Shown in pieces: positions 12,101 to 23,021 of a DNA stretch of 64,000 nucleotides. The translations under genes and the position numbers were made by a program. Under the pieces are notes generated by a model. That model was not told the DNA's origin, searched no databases, and saw nothing but the letters and a program-made list of their open reading frames with translations. Source of the stretch: Heterobilharzia americana (lineage: Eukaryota; Platyhelminthes; Trematoda; Strigeidida; Schistosomatidae); contig OX104129.1 of NCBI GenBank assembly GCA_944470555.2, positions 47,215,998 to 47,279,997 of the forward strand. The letters are read 5' to 3'. How positions within the stretch are numbered: position 1 is the first letter of the stretch; each line of letters begins with the position of its first letter.

Positions 12101-12311
12101 ACGCGTCAGGCCCTCGAGTGGAATCCCCATGGGAAGCGACGAGTTGGACGTCCGAGGGTGACATGGAGGAGGTCGTGCGAGGAGGAAATGAGAGCTTCTG
12201 GGCTGTCGTGGAACCAGGTTCAAAAGATCTCAGAGAACAGAGGTCACTGGAGGCGTGCTACTGAAGCCCTATGTTCCACTAGGAACCCAAGGGACTAATA
12301 ATAAATAATAA
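9140..12311 (+). mobile_element. RTE-clade non-LTR retrotransposon, copy 1 (near full length)
   Basis: The 5' end is set near 9140 by comparison with copy 3: both begin CCTGGTTAACTAGT and share TTGGGCATAGGGCTAGCAACCC. The 3' end is a short (TAA)n tail after CCCAAGGGAC, typical of RTE elements, which lack long poly(A). A 7-bp candidate target duplication ATGACCT occurs at 9136-9142 and just after the tail. Endonuclease and reverse transcriptase are encoded on the plus strand. The family is SR2/SR3-like in schistosomes (family level only). It is the best preserved of three copies but its reading frame is broken near 9880. Confidence 0.9.
9198..12298 (+). pseudogene. RTE endonuclease-reverse transcriptase, frame-broken
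   Basis: Two frames together give the usual RTE polyprotein. The first (9198-9914, 238 codons) has the apurinic-type endonuclease start VGTWNVRTM (about residues 67-75) and MGDMNAKLG (about 207-215). The second (open to 12298) resumes with NDLVIGG, contains the endonuclease end GADVGSDHYLVQG, then the RT: GKAAGPDGIPPEALR, NWRGITLLS, LNFIDFEKAFDSV, KQGCLLSPMIF, the catalytic FADD at 11501-11512, and a C-terminal [17 protein letters not shown] proteins nick target DNA and copy their RNA at the nick. Compared with copy 3, about 37 nt are missing after GAGGCG (near 9882), which shifts the frame and removes a piece of the endonuclease. Otherwise the RT frame of about 790 codons is open. Confidence 0.9.
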
Positions 12312-12319
12312 TAATGACC

Positions 12320-12620
12320 TTGTTTAGTTTCCGGTGACAGATCAAGGTGAGAAAAGAGGTAAACTCCGGTACGCTGAAGACTGGTACTCAATACACAAAT
12401 GTACATGAGGTTAAATTCAACTATTTTGAGTTTTCCTAGCGAATAAGATACCACTGAGTAATTTTCTTGGAACATAACAGCCATGATATCTATTTCAATA
12501 TCATCTACATCAGAAGATATTGCACCATGATTTTTCTAAATTACAAACTGATTAAAACCTTAAAGCGCTGATCAATACGGTTATCTAGATGTAATGAGTT
12601 CCATTCCCATTGATAAATGT
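12320..12620. other. Non-coding flank of LINE copy 1
   Basis: Unique-looking sequence that was contiguous with 9100-9139 before LINE insertion. No further feature is seen. Confidence 0.4.
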
Positions 12621-12790
12621 AAGTTGGATGTGGGCAATCGGCAGGAGGCCCTGCAGCTAGGTTTCGTGCCTTCCGGCACACGTCAGCATAGTGTATCTAT
12701 CAAAGTGCCTCACAATGTTGAGTAAACTAACCTGGTGACCACATTTCAAAATGATCGGTCGAATTCAATCAGCACGCTGCAGTGACTAAT
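12620..12790 (-). mobile_element. Family F SINE-like element with hammerhead-like core
   Basis: Minus-strand 12657-12686 reads CTGACGT, a 5-bp stem GTGCC/GGCAC with loop GGAA, then GAAACCTAG. This matches family F copies at 24.7, 38.4 and 41.2 kb. The last base of the CTGANGA box is T, so activity is unlikely. Flanking CAAAATGATCGGTCGAATTC at about 12748 resembles 38185-38205. Confidence 0.6.
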
Positions 12791-14021
12791 CCATGTGAGT
12801 TCGATTCCATTGGGGGTCGAACCAGTCCTAGTAGAGAGTTCCAGATTACAAACTTACCTGCAAATAGTGTTGCACCGTTGCTAGAATTCGCAAGGACGTT
12901 AGCGTTAACGCGTCATATCGCTGTAAAAATAAAATCTAGAAAACTTAAAAAGATTAAGTGGAACGGTAGGGGTAGTCAAGTGGACATTAACAATCATGAA
13001 CTGATGGAACACCACAGCTTTTTTGACGAGTAGACTTGCTTAAATACCACGCAACAGTGTTCGGATAGGTGGATTAGAACAGAAGTTCGACAGCTGACAA
13101 GTTAAACATTTTATCGATCGATGTTATAGCACAATTCACCCTTCGGGTTTCGCCTGGAGGATGGTCGTTAATTTATACTGTGCCTAGCTTAATTTAGTTC
13201 ACACTTTTTATGCACGGAATTGATTCGTATTTCCTGCTTCACTTATCCGCGGTGAAGATAAAGCAGTAAATAAAAGTATAAGCAGGGTGATGTGAAGTTG
13301 ATAAGCGCCTAACAGTATCCGCTCTCCCTCTCCCTCCCTCTCTATCTTTCTTTCTCTCTCCTTCTGCCTCATTCTTGCCATATTCACAGAACAAAAAACA
13401 AGCACAATATGTAAATACACATCTATGCAGATGTATATAATGTGTATTCCAATACAAGATATATCTTACCTGCCAATCACTTAAATACTTATGGCCATGA
13501 TTATTACTAGAACGATGTGATGTATTTTTTGTTTCCAGCCTGTTGTTAACAGTTTATATAAAAACTGAACTGTGAACTGAACCAGTACAACTTTTATATC
13601 ATTTGAAAGTATATCAGCAAAGTAAGTGCACGTGACATCCCTCTTCGATGATGAGAACTACACCTGATTTGGTGTTACCTAGTTAAAACATTCCACTATG
13701 CTTTAACTAAGGATGCTGAAAATATAAAGCCAAACAGAAAGAACTGTCTGAAGCATCTCATTCACTGAGATGAGTTGCTGAAAACTTCTTGAAGTGGATG
13801 CCAAAGTGACCTAAACACACACACACATACTGAGCACTTTACCGCATCCAGAGTGATGTAACGCATAATAGAATGATAAATTTACAGATGATTTACGAAC
13901 TGCAAGATCCACATTGATTATTCTCATGGCCGAGTAGTTTTAATACTGTCACCCAACTGTGTTGTTAGCAGGATTTCCATTGGAAACCACTCATCACAAG
14001 ACTTGATCTCTGACGCACCAT
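12791..14021. other. Non-coding stretch with a CT-rich tract
   Basis: Contains a pyrimidine-rich tract at about 13320-13370 and short CA runs near 13817. No exon or named repeat is seen. Confidence 0.4.
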
Positions 14022-14340
14022 ACTACTACTGAATATCTTGAGTAGTTATAGACTACTCAGACCGATCTGTAGTATTTCACCAGCCAGATCAGAGTGGTCT
14101 AAGCACTAGACGACCGTTTCTGTCGTCTGGAGCCAGGCTCATCACCGGCGCAACCAGACAAATTCAGCCATACGGCTATACCTAAAACGGGATGACCAAC
14201 TTGTAAGTGATTTACAAGTTTTATGACCCATGCTGAAGAGCGAAACTGCCATCCAGTGTTTAGATCACTCAGATCTGGCTGACGAAATACTACACATTAG
14301 CCTGAGTGGTTTCTAACTACCCAAGTTATTCAGTAGTATA
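14022..14340. repeat. Foldback repeat with arms of about 89 bp
   Basis: The left arm (14022-14110, TACTACTGAATATCTTGAGT onward) is matched in reverse complement by 14252-14340 (ending ACTTGGGTAGTT, then GAATAACTTG in the other sense) with scattered mismatches. About 140 bp separate the arms. The arms contain CCAGCCAGATC and a tRNA-like GTGGTCTAAGC. Transcribed RNA would form a long hairpin. I do not recognise the family. Confidence 0.8.
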
Positions 14341-14754
14341 TTTCTTTAGGTCATGGAAACCGAGATTGCTGAAAATAATACATACGTTGATCAGGCTGGA
14401 CTCAATAGTTTGAAATGACACCCTCAAGGGATTCCTGACTACAAAAGTTACATGAAAGATGTGGAAATCGCCTGACTGAGTTGCTTAACATTCAAACAAT
14501 AATCAGTTAACAAGTACTTAGAGCAGAAAGTAGTTCCGAACATCACAATCGATACAATGACTTGAGTTCATACACAAACAATTAGCTGAGAATACTCATT
14601 TGGCATCACGTTAAAGGCAAACATGTGTCAACTGCATATATTGTAATTCATTGCTTAATACACTTTTTCACACCCTTATGGAATTACGCAACCCACCTTT
14701 TCAGTAGCTAGCGGGTAACAGGTGATCTGACAAGACAATGATACTGGCTAGCAG

Positions 14755-14830
14755 AGAAATCTACGAGGCCCGTTTCGTCCTACTTCGGACTGGTCAGGCA
14801 ACAGCCAAATGACACTAAGTGACCAGTGAA
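14755..14830 (-). mobile_element. Truncated family A hammerhead fragment
   Basis: Minus-strand CTGACCAGTCC, then AGTAGGACGAAACGGGCCTC, matches the family A ribozyme with a mutated core (CTGACCA). The tRNA-like head is absent. Confidence 0.65.
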
Positions 14831-15714
14831 CGCCGAGATAATACCTAACACTCAGGAACAAAGTAACTATGATGAGTTTCGCTTTCGCATTTGCACTTGC
14901 ATGACGTTGTCTCTCCCCTTCCTGCTATGCTGAAGCAAAATAGGAGATTTTAGCCAGCATAAAACGTGTTAGACCGACTTCTGCAAATTTGTTTGTAATC
15001 ATGTCAGTATTTCAGGAGGCGTTCCACTTATTTACTTCCCGTTTGATGAATAATAAGCATTTCAGACCAGTACTACTTATGTGACAGATGTTTGCTCCAA
15101 ATAGTCCCCTCAGCGTGTCTACTAGATAAAGACTTGTCTTTTTAAAATTCTGCAGTTGTTAGCCTTCATCACCGTTAATAGACTTCAGTACTGTTCGACT
15201 ATCAGATCGTAATGTTTCTCCAAAGTTCGAGCTACTTGAGTCACTCCAAGTGGCAAAGACAGAGCGTCACAGTATTTTGTGAGTTAGCTGGTCGATTGAC
15301 TGACTGCACTACACCTTTTGATGGGTAGACTTCTATTCGCATTCGCTACTTGAATGCCACACTCATTACTATTCACTGGTCACTATACTTCTTCAATACA
15401 TGTGAGTCTGTGTGTGCGTGCTTAGAATACTAACAAACACATGGATCTCAAGAATGAAACAGTAAACAAACAACTAGCTAACCCCAGTTAATTTCAAATT
15501 TATATGGGCAATGAGTTAATTTAAAAGTTGAAAGTCTGTTTTTATCGATCTCCTAATATTTTGTTATTGGTAGTTTTATCCATAAATCAGACTGAACTAA
15601 TGAATTAGTTGTACACGTTTGCAAGTGGGACCGAATTATGTGACTGAGTCACCGTGCTGATGAATTGAGTATACAGAATTAGCCAAGTGTGTTCGAGACT
15701 AATCCGGTTCAAAG
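14831..15714. other. Non-coding, no recognised feature
   Basis: No repeat or exon assigned. Some weak similarity to the E flank may extend into 15640-15714. Confidence 0.4.
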
Positions 15715-16301
15715 TCAGTGTTACGAGTGAATCGGCAGAATCATGTGCTTAATAGTACTGCATCCAGACAAAGTTGTGACAATAAGGCTATTTGAGGTTG
15801 TCTAATCGTCAAACAGTAGTGTTATCCATGGAAATACTGAAATTCAAAGGCAATGGATGAGCTATTCTCACACGGTGGGCAGTTAATGCACGCTTTACAT
15901 TTCAGACTGCTGCCTCAACTGGACAGTCTTTTAATCGATGGTAATCCTGGGAAACAGCTCAAACCATAGTTGAAGTCATTGAATTCGCCTCTCTAACTAG
16001 TAATATATGAAGTCATTCAAGTATGTGATACAGGAATGAAGGCGTTCCATGAAGCGCTGTAATCCAAGCCCCTTTGAGTTAAAAGACACAAACAGTTAGA
16101 TTTCAACTCAGTAACTCAGTTGTAATGCAAACACAGCAAACTGTGAATGCGTTGATTGAACTGATGAATAGTGGGTTTATGGAAAGGGGAGACGACCAAT
16201 GTTAATTTGTACCGGTTTGGTAAGGGATGTTCTCTTGTCGTCTAATGGATTGATATGTGGTGGAATGAGTAAATTTGTAGATGCCTGTTTCTGTGGCGTG
16301 A
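15715..16301 (-). repeat. Family E repeat, arm 2 of an inverted pair
   Basis: Reverse complement of 729-1310, closely similar over the outer 220 bp (16080-16301) and more diverged inward. Shared blocks include CAACTCAGTAACTCAGTTGT and GCCTTTGAATTTCAGTATTT (in the arm 1 sense). No coding potential is visible. Confidence 0.75.
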
Positions 16302-17844
16302 TATGAACTAAAAGGCAGTTTAATGGTAGCAACCATTGTGGTATCTCGAACAAGGCTGAAATAACCGTGCAGTGTGCCTATTGGTCTTCATTAAATCAAT
16401 TCGTCATTTTCACTGTTCTTATAGCTCTCACGAAATTTGAGTGCTTCAAATTGTTGCTTAGACAGTTATTAATTGAAAGCCCGCTCACTTCTTAATCATT
16501 ATTTTTTTCGGAACAATAATACCAAACAGCTCCAGGCCAACGACAAAACACCATAGATTTTTATGATAACCAAAGGGAAACATCTACTTTCGCGGTTTGT
16601 GTGTCCTTCATACTTGACCTTGGGATTTTAAGGAGTGATTTCAAGGTGTTTAGCCCTGTACTCTTTCACCTTATTACTTTTTGCATGAATTGACCAACGA
16701 TTTACCACTGACAGACTGTTAGCAACTCACGGAAATACCGAATATTGTTTTCCGTATTTCCTTTTCTAACAACAGGTAAACTTCATACTTACCTACTTAC
16801 CTATGTTGAAATATTGCGTTTCTGAGTTTTTTTCCCTTCTATTTGTCTCAAAGAAACTAAGCGAAACCATATCGGTTTTCAAGTTTACCATTTTCATGAT
16901 GAATAATTGGAATGACTATGTGAACTTATGTTTCAGAATTAATTTATCACCTCAAAAATTCTTATTAGTTTTTTCAGCCTATATGTTACACGTGTATATT
17001 CATTATAATGTATTATTGAATTCACTGCGCCAAAAGATTCCTTCTTTAGCTTTTGCCTTCAATTATAATAACAAAGTTATCAGCACATGTGGCAAATCAA
17101 AATAATCTTGATGACCTTGAATCTGATTGGGTGTCCTTAAAAGCTTTGTTATTCTCATGTACATTTACACTCCTATTGACTGCTTTTCTATGTCATTCTC
17201 TTTGAATGCGGTCATGTAATATTTCCTTTATTCGGACAATTCTAAGATCTCATTTGTATCTCAACTTAGGGTTGATGATGTTACTTAGAATGACATGGCC
17301 AGGGAGCACAACTATACCAAAGGTGTCCATGCAAGCTGGATGATTGTTTATTGGTCTGAAGTGATTACATTTTTCGGTGCTATCTCCTTATATATTTTTT
17401 CATGCTGCATTGATTAAATTTGTCCAAAGTAAGCTGACAATCAATTTATAAACGCTGTGAATGTTTAAAAGGACTGAAAAGACGGACAGAGAGTCCGTTT
17501 GGGGGAAGTAAACAGATGTAACTTCAAACTAGGGTAAAACATACTTTACTAGTCAAAAACATGACCAGTCATGTTTAGACAAAGAACCGTTTTGATGGAT
17601 AAATCATACAGAATTTATCTCACGTACTAGGGCTTAGCTATTAAACTCTACAAAGAACTGAGATATGATGACTGAAATAAAAGAGAACTTCGTTTTCAGT
17701 TTTACTGGATTATGCATTCAATACAATACTAATTAAGTTGAGAAGCCCTATTGCCAGTTAGATAGATCAACTAATAAAAATAGGTCAATAAATTAACCTT
17801 TTGTTTGTTGACACTTGTAATTTCTTGTTGCTATATTGGGTGGC
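16302..17844. other. Non-coding, no recognised feature
   Basis: Includes a 100-codon open frame at 16803-17105 with no recognisable domain, which I regard as chance in AT-rich DNA. Confidence 0.4.
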
Positions 17845-18005
17845 TGTCGTGTCACAGTGGCCTAGTAAATACCGCTTAGGCGTTTGAAGTGATGGGTAAC
17901 GGGAACAACTTCACTCACTAGACTGCAGGTACATTCAGCCAGCGAGTCCCAATCAGGACGAAATGCGTGTCCTGGATTCCGCTTATAGCCGCCAAGTAGA
18001 CTGAA
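17845..18005 (+). mobile_element. Family A (Smalpha-like) SINE with degenerate hammerhead
   Basis: Head CACAGTGGCCTAGTAAATACCGC; hammerhead region 17935-17974 with GTCCCAATCAGGACGAAAT and GTGTCCTGG. The core is CCAGCGA, so it is inactive. The B box is eroded. Confidence 0.75.
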
Positions 18006-18329
18006 AATTAACCTTCCTCTCATTTTCAATCACCTCCATCCATCTACGGCCAATATTATCTCAAATAATTTTATCATTATCCGTTGGTTACTGGATTTTC
18101 AAACAGAAACTTTAAAAACTGTTATAGCTGTACAATGAAATTAGAAAAGGCTCATTTTTATAATACACAGCAGCATATATTTTATTCAAGCTTAACTGAC
18201 CCCATTGTCAATAATGTCACAGAATTACCGTGTTAAAAGGTCGTGTTGCATCGTCATTAGCATAATAAAGACCTCCAATCTTATTTCGTCTAACTGGCTG
18301 TAATTTAAACAGCCTAGTGAGAAGACGAA

Positions 18330-18560
18330 GATTATCTGCAACATGTGATGTACCTTAGTGGCTTCAAAAACAAATTACTCAATCCCTAGCGAGGTCACCG
18401 GTGCTCACTGCCGAGGAGTCCTATACTAGGACGAAAAAGCTGTCCAGTACTGCCAGTTTTCCAATGTTCCTCCAACTGATATCAATCCATGATGAATACC
18501 AACCTGAAACCTCAACAGAACCGATAAGTGCGGATAACAAACATTCATCTTCATCTGTTG
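18330..18560 (+). mobile_element. Family B SINE with degenerate hammerhead
   Basis: Hammerhead region 18406-18449 keeps stem I CACTG/CAGTA, stem II GTCC/GGAC, GAAA and GTC, but the core is CCGAGGA (U4 changed). The usual family B 3' segment follows (CCAACTGATATCAATCCATGATGAATACCAAC in pieces to about 18515). Confidence 0.75.
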
Positions 18561-19084
18561 CTAAACATATGCCAGAAACTAGTCACAGGGTAGACATGAA
18601 AACAGCTTTTAAGTTACCGCACAAAAGTGGTCTGGGCTGGTGTTGAAACTTATTGAAGCTTTTGGCATCCGTAAATTTAAACCCCTTTATGTATTCAAAA
18701 ACAATTTATGCTCACGTTGAACCTAACTTGGTAGGATTGATTATAATTTTTATACCGAGTGATGTGATTTAGATTTTGTTTTTTCTCTGTCCCCCCTTTT
18801 CTCATGTTTCCTATTGACTCCATTGACCCTTTATATAAATTGTCATCTAAGTAGTTCGACAAGTCTCTATGTGATCAATCGTCCAATAGGAATAGCCGGT
18901 AATACATCACGTTTCAGAGACTAGTATTTGTTTTATCTATCTAGTGTTGTATGAATACGAGAAATCAATGAAATCACATAACATATGTATGTCTGCCGCG
19001 TGTGTGTGTATGTGCGCGTGCAAAATATGTTACTCATCCTTGGAATGGTTGCAATATTATGCAGAAGTTAACTTGTAGACGAAA
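18561..19084. other. Non-coding, no recognised feature
   Basis: AT-rich sequence with a short GT-rich tract near 19000. Confidence 0.4.
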
Positions 19085-19550
19085 AAGCAGTTATAGGTGA
19101 GATGAAAATCTGAACCGCAGCTGGATTCGAACCACCGACCACCGGATTACCGGACGGTGCTCTACCAACTGAGCTACGAGGCCTAACTGCTAACCAGAAT
19201 TTGAGTTCACTCCAATTACCGAAGGTTTTGCTCGACTACCATGTGTATTTGTGATGCGTTAGTACCGCTTCATTGTATTCACCCGGGCTGCCTAGTCAAG
19301 ACTTCTCATTCCAATCTAAATCTAACTGAATCAGAGAGGGGGAGCATCATGTTGATTGCGATTTGACTATCTGAGATAGCCGTAGTTTGGTAGTTGGACC
19401 TCGTAGTTCAGTTGGTAGAACAACGAGGGGGGTCGCTGGTTCGAATCCGATAACGGTCCAGATTTCCATCTCACCTTCAATCATCACCCAGTACAAATAC
19501 TAGTCTGCCAAACTACAGCTATCTCAGATAGTCAAATGATAAGTTATGGG
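19085..19550. mobile_element. Family C composite element, copy 1
   Basis: Two tRNA-like modules face each other. The minus-strand one at about 19120-19185 reads CCTCGTAGCTCAGTTGGTAG with a B box GGTTCGAATCC. The plus-strand one at about 19400-19450 reads CCTCGTAGTTCAGTTGGTAG with GGTTCGAATCC. The region after each B box (TTTTCATCTCACCT type) is also inverted. The anticodon-loop position carries GGTAA, compatible with a tRNA-Thr ancestor (tentative). The left outer end is truncated; the right outer end reaches CTATCTCAGATAGTCAAATGAT. Confidence 0.75.
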
Positions 19551-20031
19551 GATATCAAACAGAAGTTGTTACCTATTTTATAAGATTCTTTCAATAACTA
19601 GGAAGGTTTTCATAATAAGTTATTTCTTAATGCAGAGTTTAGTCGAGAGTTGGACAGATTAGTTGGAAAGAAGCGAATTATACGTTGAATATCTACTGGG
19701 AAACGATATACACAATATTTGCCATAATATAAGATCAAATTTTGATCAAAGTTTATATAAAATAAGATATACAAAACTTTTAAAATGTAGAAAATCGATC
19801 AAAAATTGTAAGCTGGGGATAAGAAATCGAAAGTTGCCTTAGGCTTGAAAGAAAATAGGAGTTAATTACAAAAATAGGGTTAACAGCTAGAATTGTTTAA
19901 AAACTACAGTTTTAAAGCATTACGTCGAAAAGATTACTTTCTTGTGTTCAAAGTTCAAAAATTTAAATTCAAAATTCAGATTTCTACAAGAGTTATGTGC
20001 ATGATTAAACTTACTAGTTGTGATTTCAATT
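19551..20031. other. Non-coding flank of LINE copy 2
   Basis: AT-rich spacer, no feature assigned. The copy 2 target duplication begins at 20032. Confidence 0.4.
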
Positions 20032-20043
20032 CATAATCATAAT

Positions 20044-21373
20044 TATTATCAATTTTTCCCAAGGGTTCCTAGTGGAACACAGGGCTTCAGTAGAACGCCT
20101 CCATTCCACTCTGTTCTCTGCAGTCTTTTCAACACGGCTCCACAACTGCCCACAAGCTTTCATTTCTTCCTCACATGATCTCCTCTATGTCACCCTCGCC
20201 TCGGACGCCTAACTCGTCGACGGCCTGGCCTGTTGGTTGATGTCCCCAAATGGTCTTCTCAGTGTATGTCCAATCCAATCTATCTCTACTTTCATCTTCT
20301 GCATATTTGTTGGGTTATAGGGGTTGTTGGTTGGTTCGTTGCCAGCCAGCCAGCCAGCCACAGTTCCTTGTTGCTTATTCTTATTATTCTGGCTATCTGA
20401 GCTTCAGTATCGAGTGAGCGTAGGCGACAGCTGTTGATGAATATCTGTAGTTTGTTGGAAGTGCTTTCCGTGACTCGCCAAGTTTCTGAACCATCACATA
20501 GAAGCACTGACTGACTTGACTGACATTAGTGTTGAAAATCCGGATCTTTTTCTTCCTGCTGAACACACTAAATCTCCACACACTTTTCAGATTAATGAAA
20601 ACCTGTCATGCTTTTCCGATCCTGGTTTTGACATCCTAGTCTGTGCCGCCACTGCCGCCTGTAGTTGAAACGATGCTGCTTAAGTAGATGTAGGTGAAAG
20701 AGACTACTTCCTTTAGGTTTCTCCCGTTGATTGTAATTGGTGCTTGTTGTTGATGCTGTTGTTGGTTGGGTATCTTCATCACCTCCGTCTTCTCTGCCTC
20801 TTCTGTCAACTTGTTAGTTTTTGCCTATAGATCCTCGAGTTTGTGCCACATTATACATTAGACATAAATCATCATCGGTGAACTCCAAATCTTCTAGGTT
20901 CTTTTCATCAGTCCAGCATATGCCCCTCTTCTCACTCCTCACGGCTTACTGCATGATCCAGTCCACCACAACCAGGAAAATTATGGGTGATAGTAAGCAC
21001 CCTTGTCTTACCCCTGTCTTCACTTCAAAAGCGTCACTGAGCTTTCCATTGTGGATCACTTGGCGTGTGGCCTCTTCATATAGCTGTTGAATGAGGTTGA
21101 TAAAGATTCGCGGCATTAAAACCGCATTGTCGCAGCAGCTGCCTGCCAAATTACTTCTCGTTCGACGCTGTCGGAAGCCTTTTCAAAGTGGCTAAAGTTG
21201 AGGTAGAGAGTTGACTGCTATTCTATACTCTGTTCTATGATGATACGCAGCGTAGCGTTGCAATTTGATCGGCACATGATTTGTTCTTCCTGAAGCCAGC
21301 CAGCCAGGCAGCCTGTTCCGGTCGTAATTTTGAATGCAGAGCATTTTTCAGTCTCTTCAGGATGATGTGGCTT
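20044..21373 (-). mobile_element. RTE-clade retrotransposon, copy 2 (5'-truncated)
   Basis: Only the C-terminal half of the RT and the 3' end remain. The element reads leftward from 21373 (RT around GACTGGAACAGG) to the CCCTTGGG 3' end and an ATAAT-type tail near 20044. Flanking repeats CATAATCATAAT (20032-20043) and CATAATCGTAAT (21374-21385) form a 12-bp target duplication with one mismatch. 5' truncation is usual for target-primed reverse transcription. It is more diverged from copy 1 than a fresh insertion would be. Confidence 0.9.
20058..21373 (-). pseudogene. RTE reverse transcriptase remnant
   Basis: Fragments of the RT are readable on the minus strand: LSDAFEVKTGVRQGCLLSPI (about 21000-21060) and LLCDGSETWRVT near 20500. 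The catalytic region near 20870-20890 reads FTDD rather than FADD. Several frameshifts and stops separate the pieces. GCCA expansions at 20343-20361 and near 21293-21313 disrupt it further. Confidence 0.85.
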
Positions 21374-21385
21374 CATAATCGTAAT

Positions 21386-22040
21386 GGTGTTCAATATTCA
21401 CTTTGGACTTCCTCGGCTCTAGGACAAGAAACTGAATATATATATCCAAGATATAAAATTTCTTCGGATTCATATTTCACACAGAAATATTATTCAGTTG
21501 AAAAAAAAACATGGAAAATAACTGTATTTTCAAATGCTGTATTTTATGAATGACAAATTGCTACAACATGGACTGCATGTAGATGTTTCATTGGCAAATA
21601 AAGTTTTTATTGCTATAATTATAATTAATTATAAGAAAACGTAATCTTCTCCTCATTGATTACAGTTTTTCTTCTCATTTTTCATTGTTTCCTAATCTAA
21701 CTTTTACACAATACGCAGCTTTCATATGTCACTGTGATCAGACATTGTCATTACCTCAGTGGCTCATACTTTTAAGGCGTTATTCATTATCACTTTTTTC
21801 GAGGACACTATACCTGTATGTCTATACGCAGGAACAGTACTACGATTTTATACTTCTTCAGCTGCATCTAGGTTCTTTCTTTTAAACCTTTTATTGATGT
21901 CTCCGTATCCCAATTAGCTCTGAACAGTCACCTATCACCTCTTTTTGTTTGTTGTCGGTATATTTTTTCCTAGGGAGCCTAAGTCAGGAAATCCACAGTT
22001 TGTTATTGATTCTTTTGGTTCGCCAGTGAATCTTTTTGTG
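21386..22040. other. Non-coding, no recognised feature
   Basis: AT-rich unique sequence between LINE copy 2 and the family D cluster. Confidence 0.4.
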
Positions 22041-22052
22041 TGCATATGATGA

Positions 22053-22191
22053 GAGACAGTGAAAGCCACCCTAGCAATGAATGACATAACCAATTTAGTC
22101 CCTGCATTTCGGGTAGAAAGGCAGATTTTCATAAAATAGAGAAGTTTAATTTGATCATTTTGATCGTTGCTAGGGTGGCTTTTAAAGTCAC
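22053..22191. mobile_element. Family D palindromic MITE
   Basis: Arms AAAGCCACCCTAGCAA / TTGCTAGGGTGGCTTTT bracket a short centre. Flanks share ATATGAT (about 22044-22050 and 22195-22201), a likely target duplication. Confidence 0.8.
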
Positions 22192-22336
22192 CCGATATGA
22201 TACAAGGCATGTTTGAAATCTGCCTTTATAATACAATTTATAAAACTTGACTGCTAGTCAGATCTACTAGATGTATCCCATATGTAGAATGTCTTACCCA
22301 CTTGTGACATGAGTGCGCAGAGAAATACTCCTAACT

Positions 22337-22482
22337 GGAGTGACTTTAAAAGTCATCCTAACAACTACTGTAACAACCAATCGTATTTCAGTATTCTGGT
22401 TAGAAAGGTAGTTTTTCATAAAATAGAGGAACGTAATTGGTCATTTCATCATTACTAAGCTGGCCTTCAAAGTTGCTCGAAA
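22337..22482. mobile_element. Family D palindromic MITE
   Basis: Begins GGAGTGACTTTAAAAGTC and ends CTTCAAAGTTGCTC, with internal CAACCAATC and AATTGGTCATTTC. No clear target duplication. Confidence 0.75.
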
Positions 22483-22496
22483 AAACAACCCTATCC

Positions 22497-22745
22497 CACT
22501 GAGTGACTCTAAAGGCACAATCGTAACAGCTTAAACAATCGATCAAATTTCTGTATTTTATGGAAATCTGCCTTTCCAGGAGAAATACAAAAATTTGACT
22601 GGTTATTTCTGCGGTTGCTGCCCTAGCAACAACTGAAGTGACAGTCAGACTTTGGTATCTTGCCTGGAAAAGTACTTTTTCATAATATAAAGGAATCAAA
22701 TTGATTGTCTCATCAGTTGCTAGGGTGGCTTTTAAAGTCGTCTCG
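22497..22745. mobile_element. Two overlapping or nested family D elements
   Basis: GAGTGACTCTAAAGGCAC starts one copy. A second right half with TTGCTAGGGTGGCTTTTAAAG ends near 22740, and an extra CCCTAGCAACAACTGAAGTGAC sits between. The arrangement suggests one copy inserted into or next to another. Confidence 0.65.
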
Positions 22746-23021
22746 TTCTGGTATCAATGCAAGTCTACCAACAGAGTGGCCATTGTCTCGTTCAGTCTAC
22801 CGATTTATTCAAGATATCCAATATGCAGCTGATTGGAAGGCTGTACAAAGTGAGTAGTGTAGGTCGACTTGTAATCAAACTAATGCACAGAGTCTGTTTC
22901 CAAGCTTCTAATAACAACTACTTTGGTTTTCTTGCGCACATATACATGCGCTCATGATTGCGTCACAAGAACCAACAAATTCAATATTACATTGAACACA
23001 TTGATTGGTCATCTTGCTAAA

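Noticed and set aside
9292..12223. Minus-strand open frames opposite LINE copy 1
   Set aside because: They are shadows of the codon usage of the RT frame and contain no known domain.
16803..17105. 100-codon open frame as a gene
   Set aside because: No recognisable motif, low complexity of AT-rich codons, no splice or homology support.
19120..19450. Genuine tRNA genes at the CCTCGTAGCTCAGTTGG sites
   Set aside because: The acceptor stems do not pair, and the modules recur inside repeats at 27, 50 and 62 kb, so they are SINE heads.
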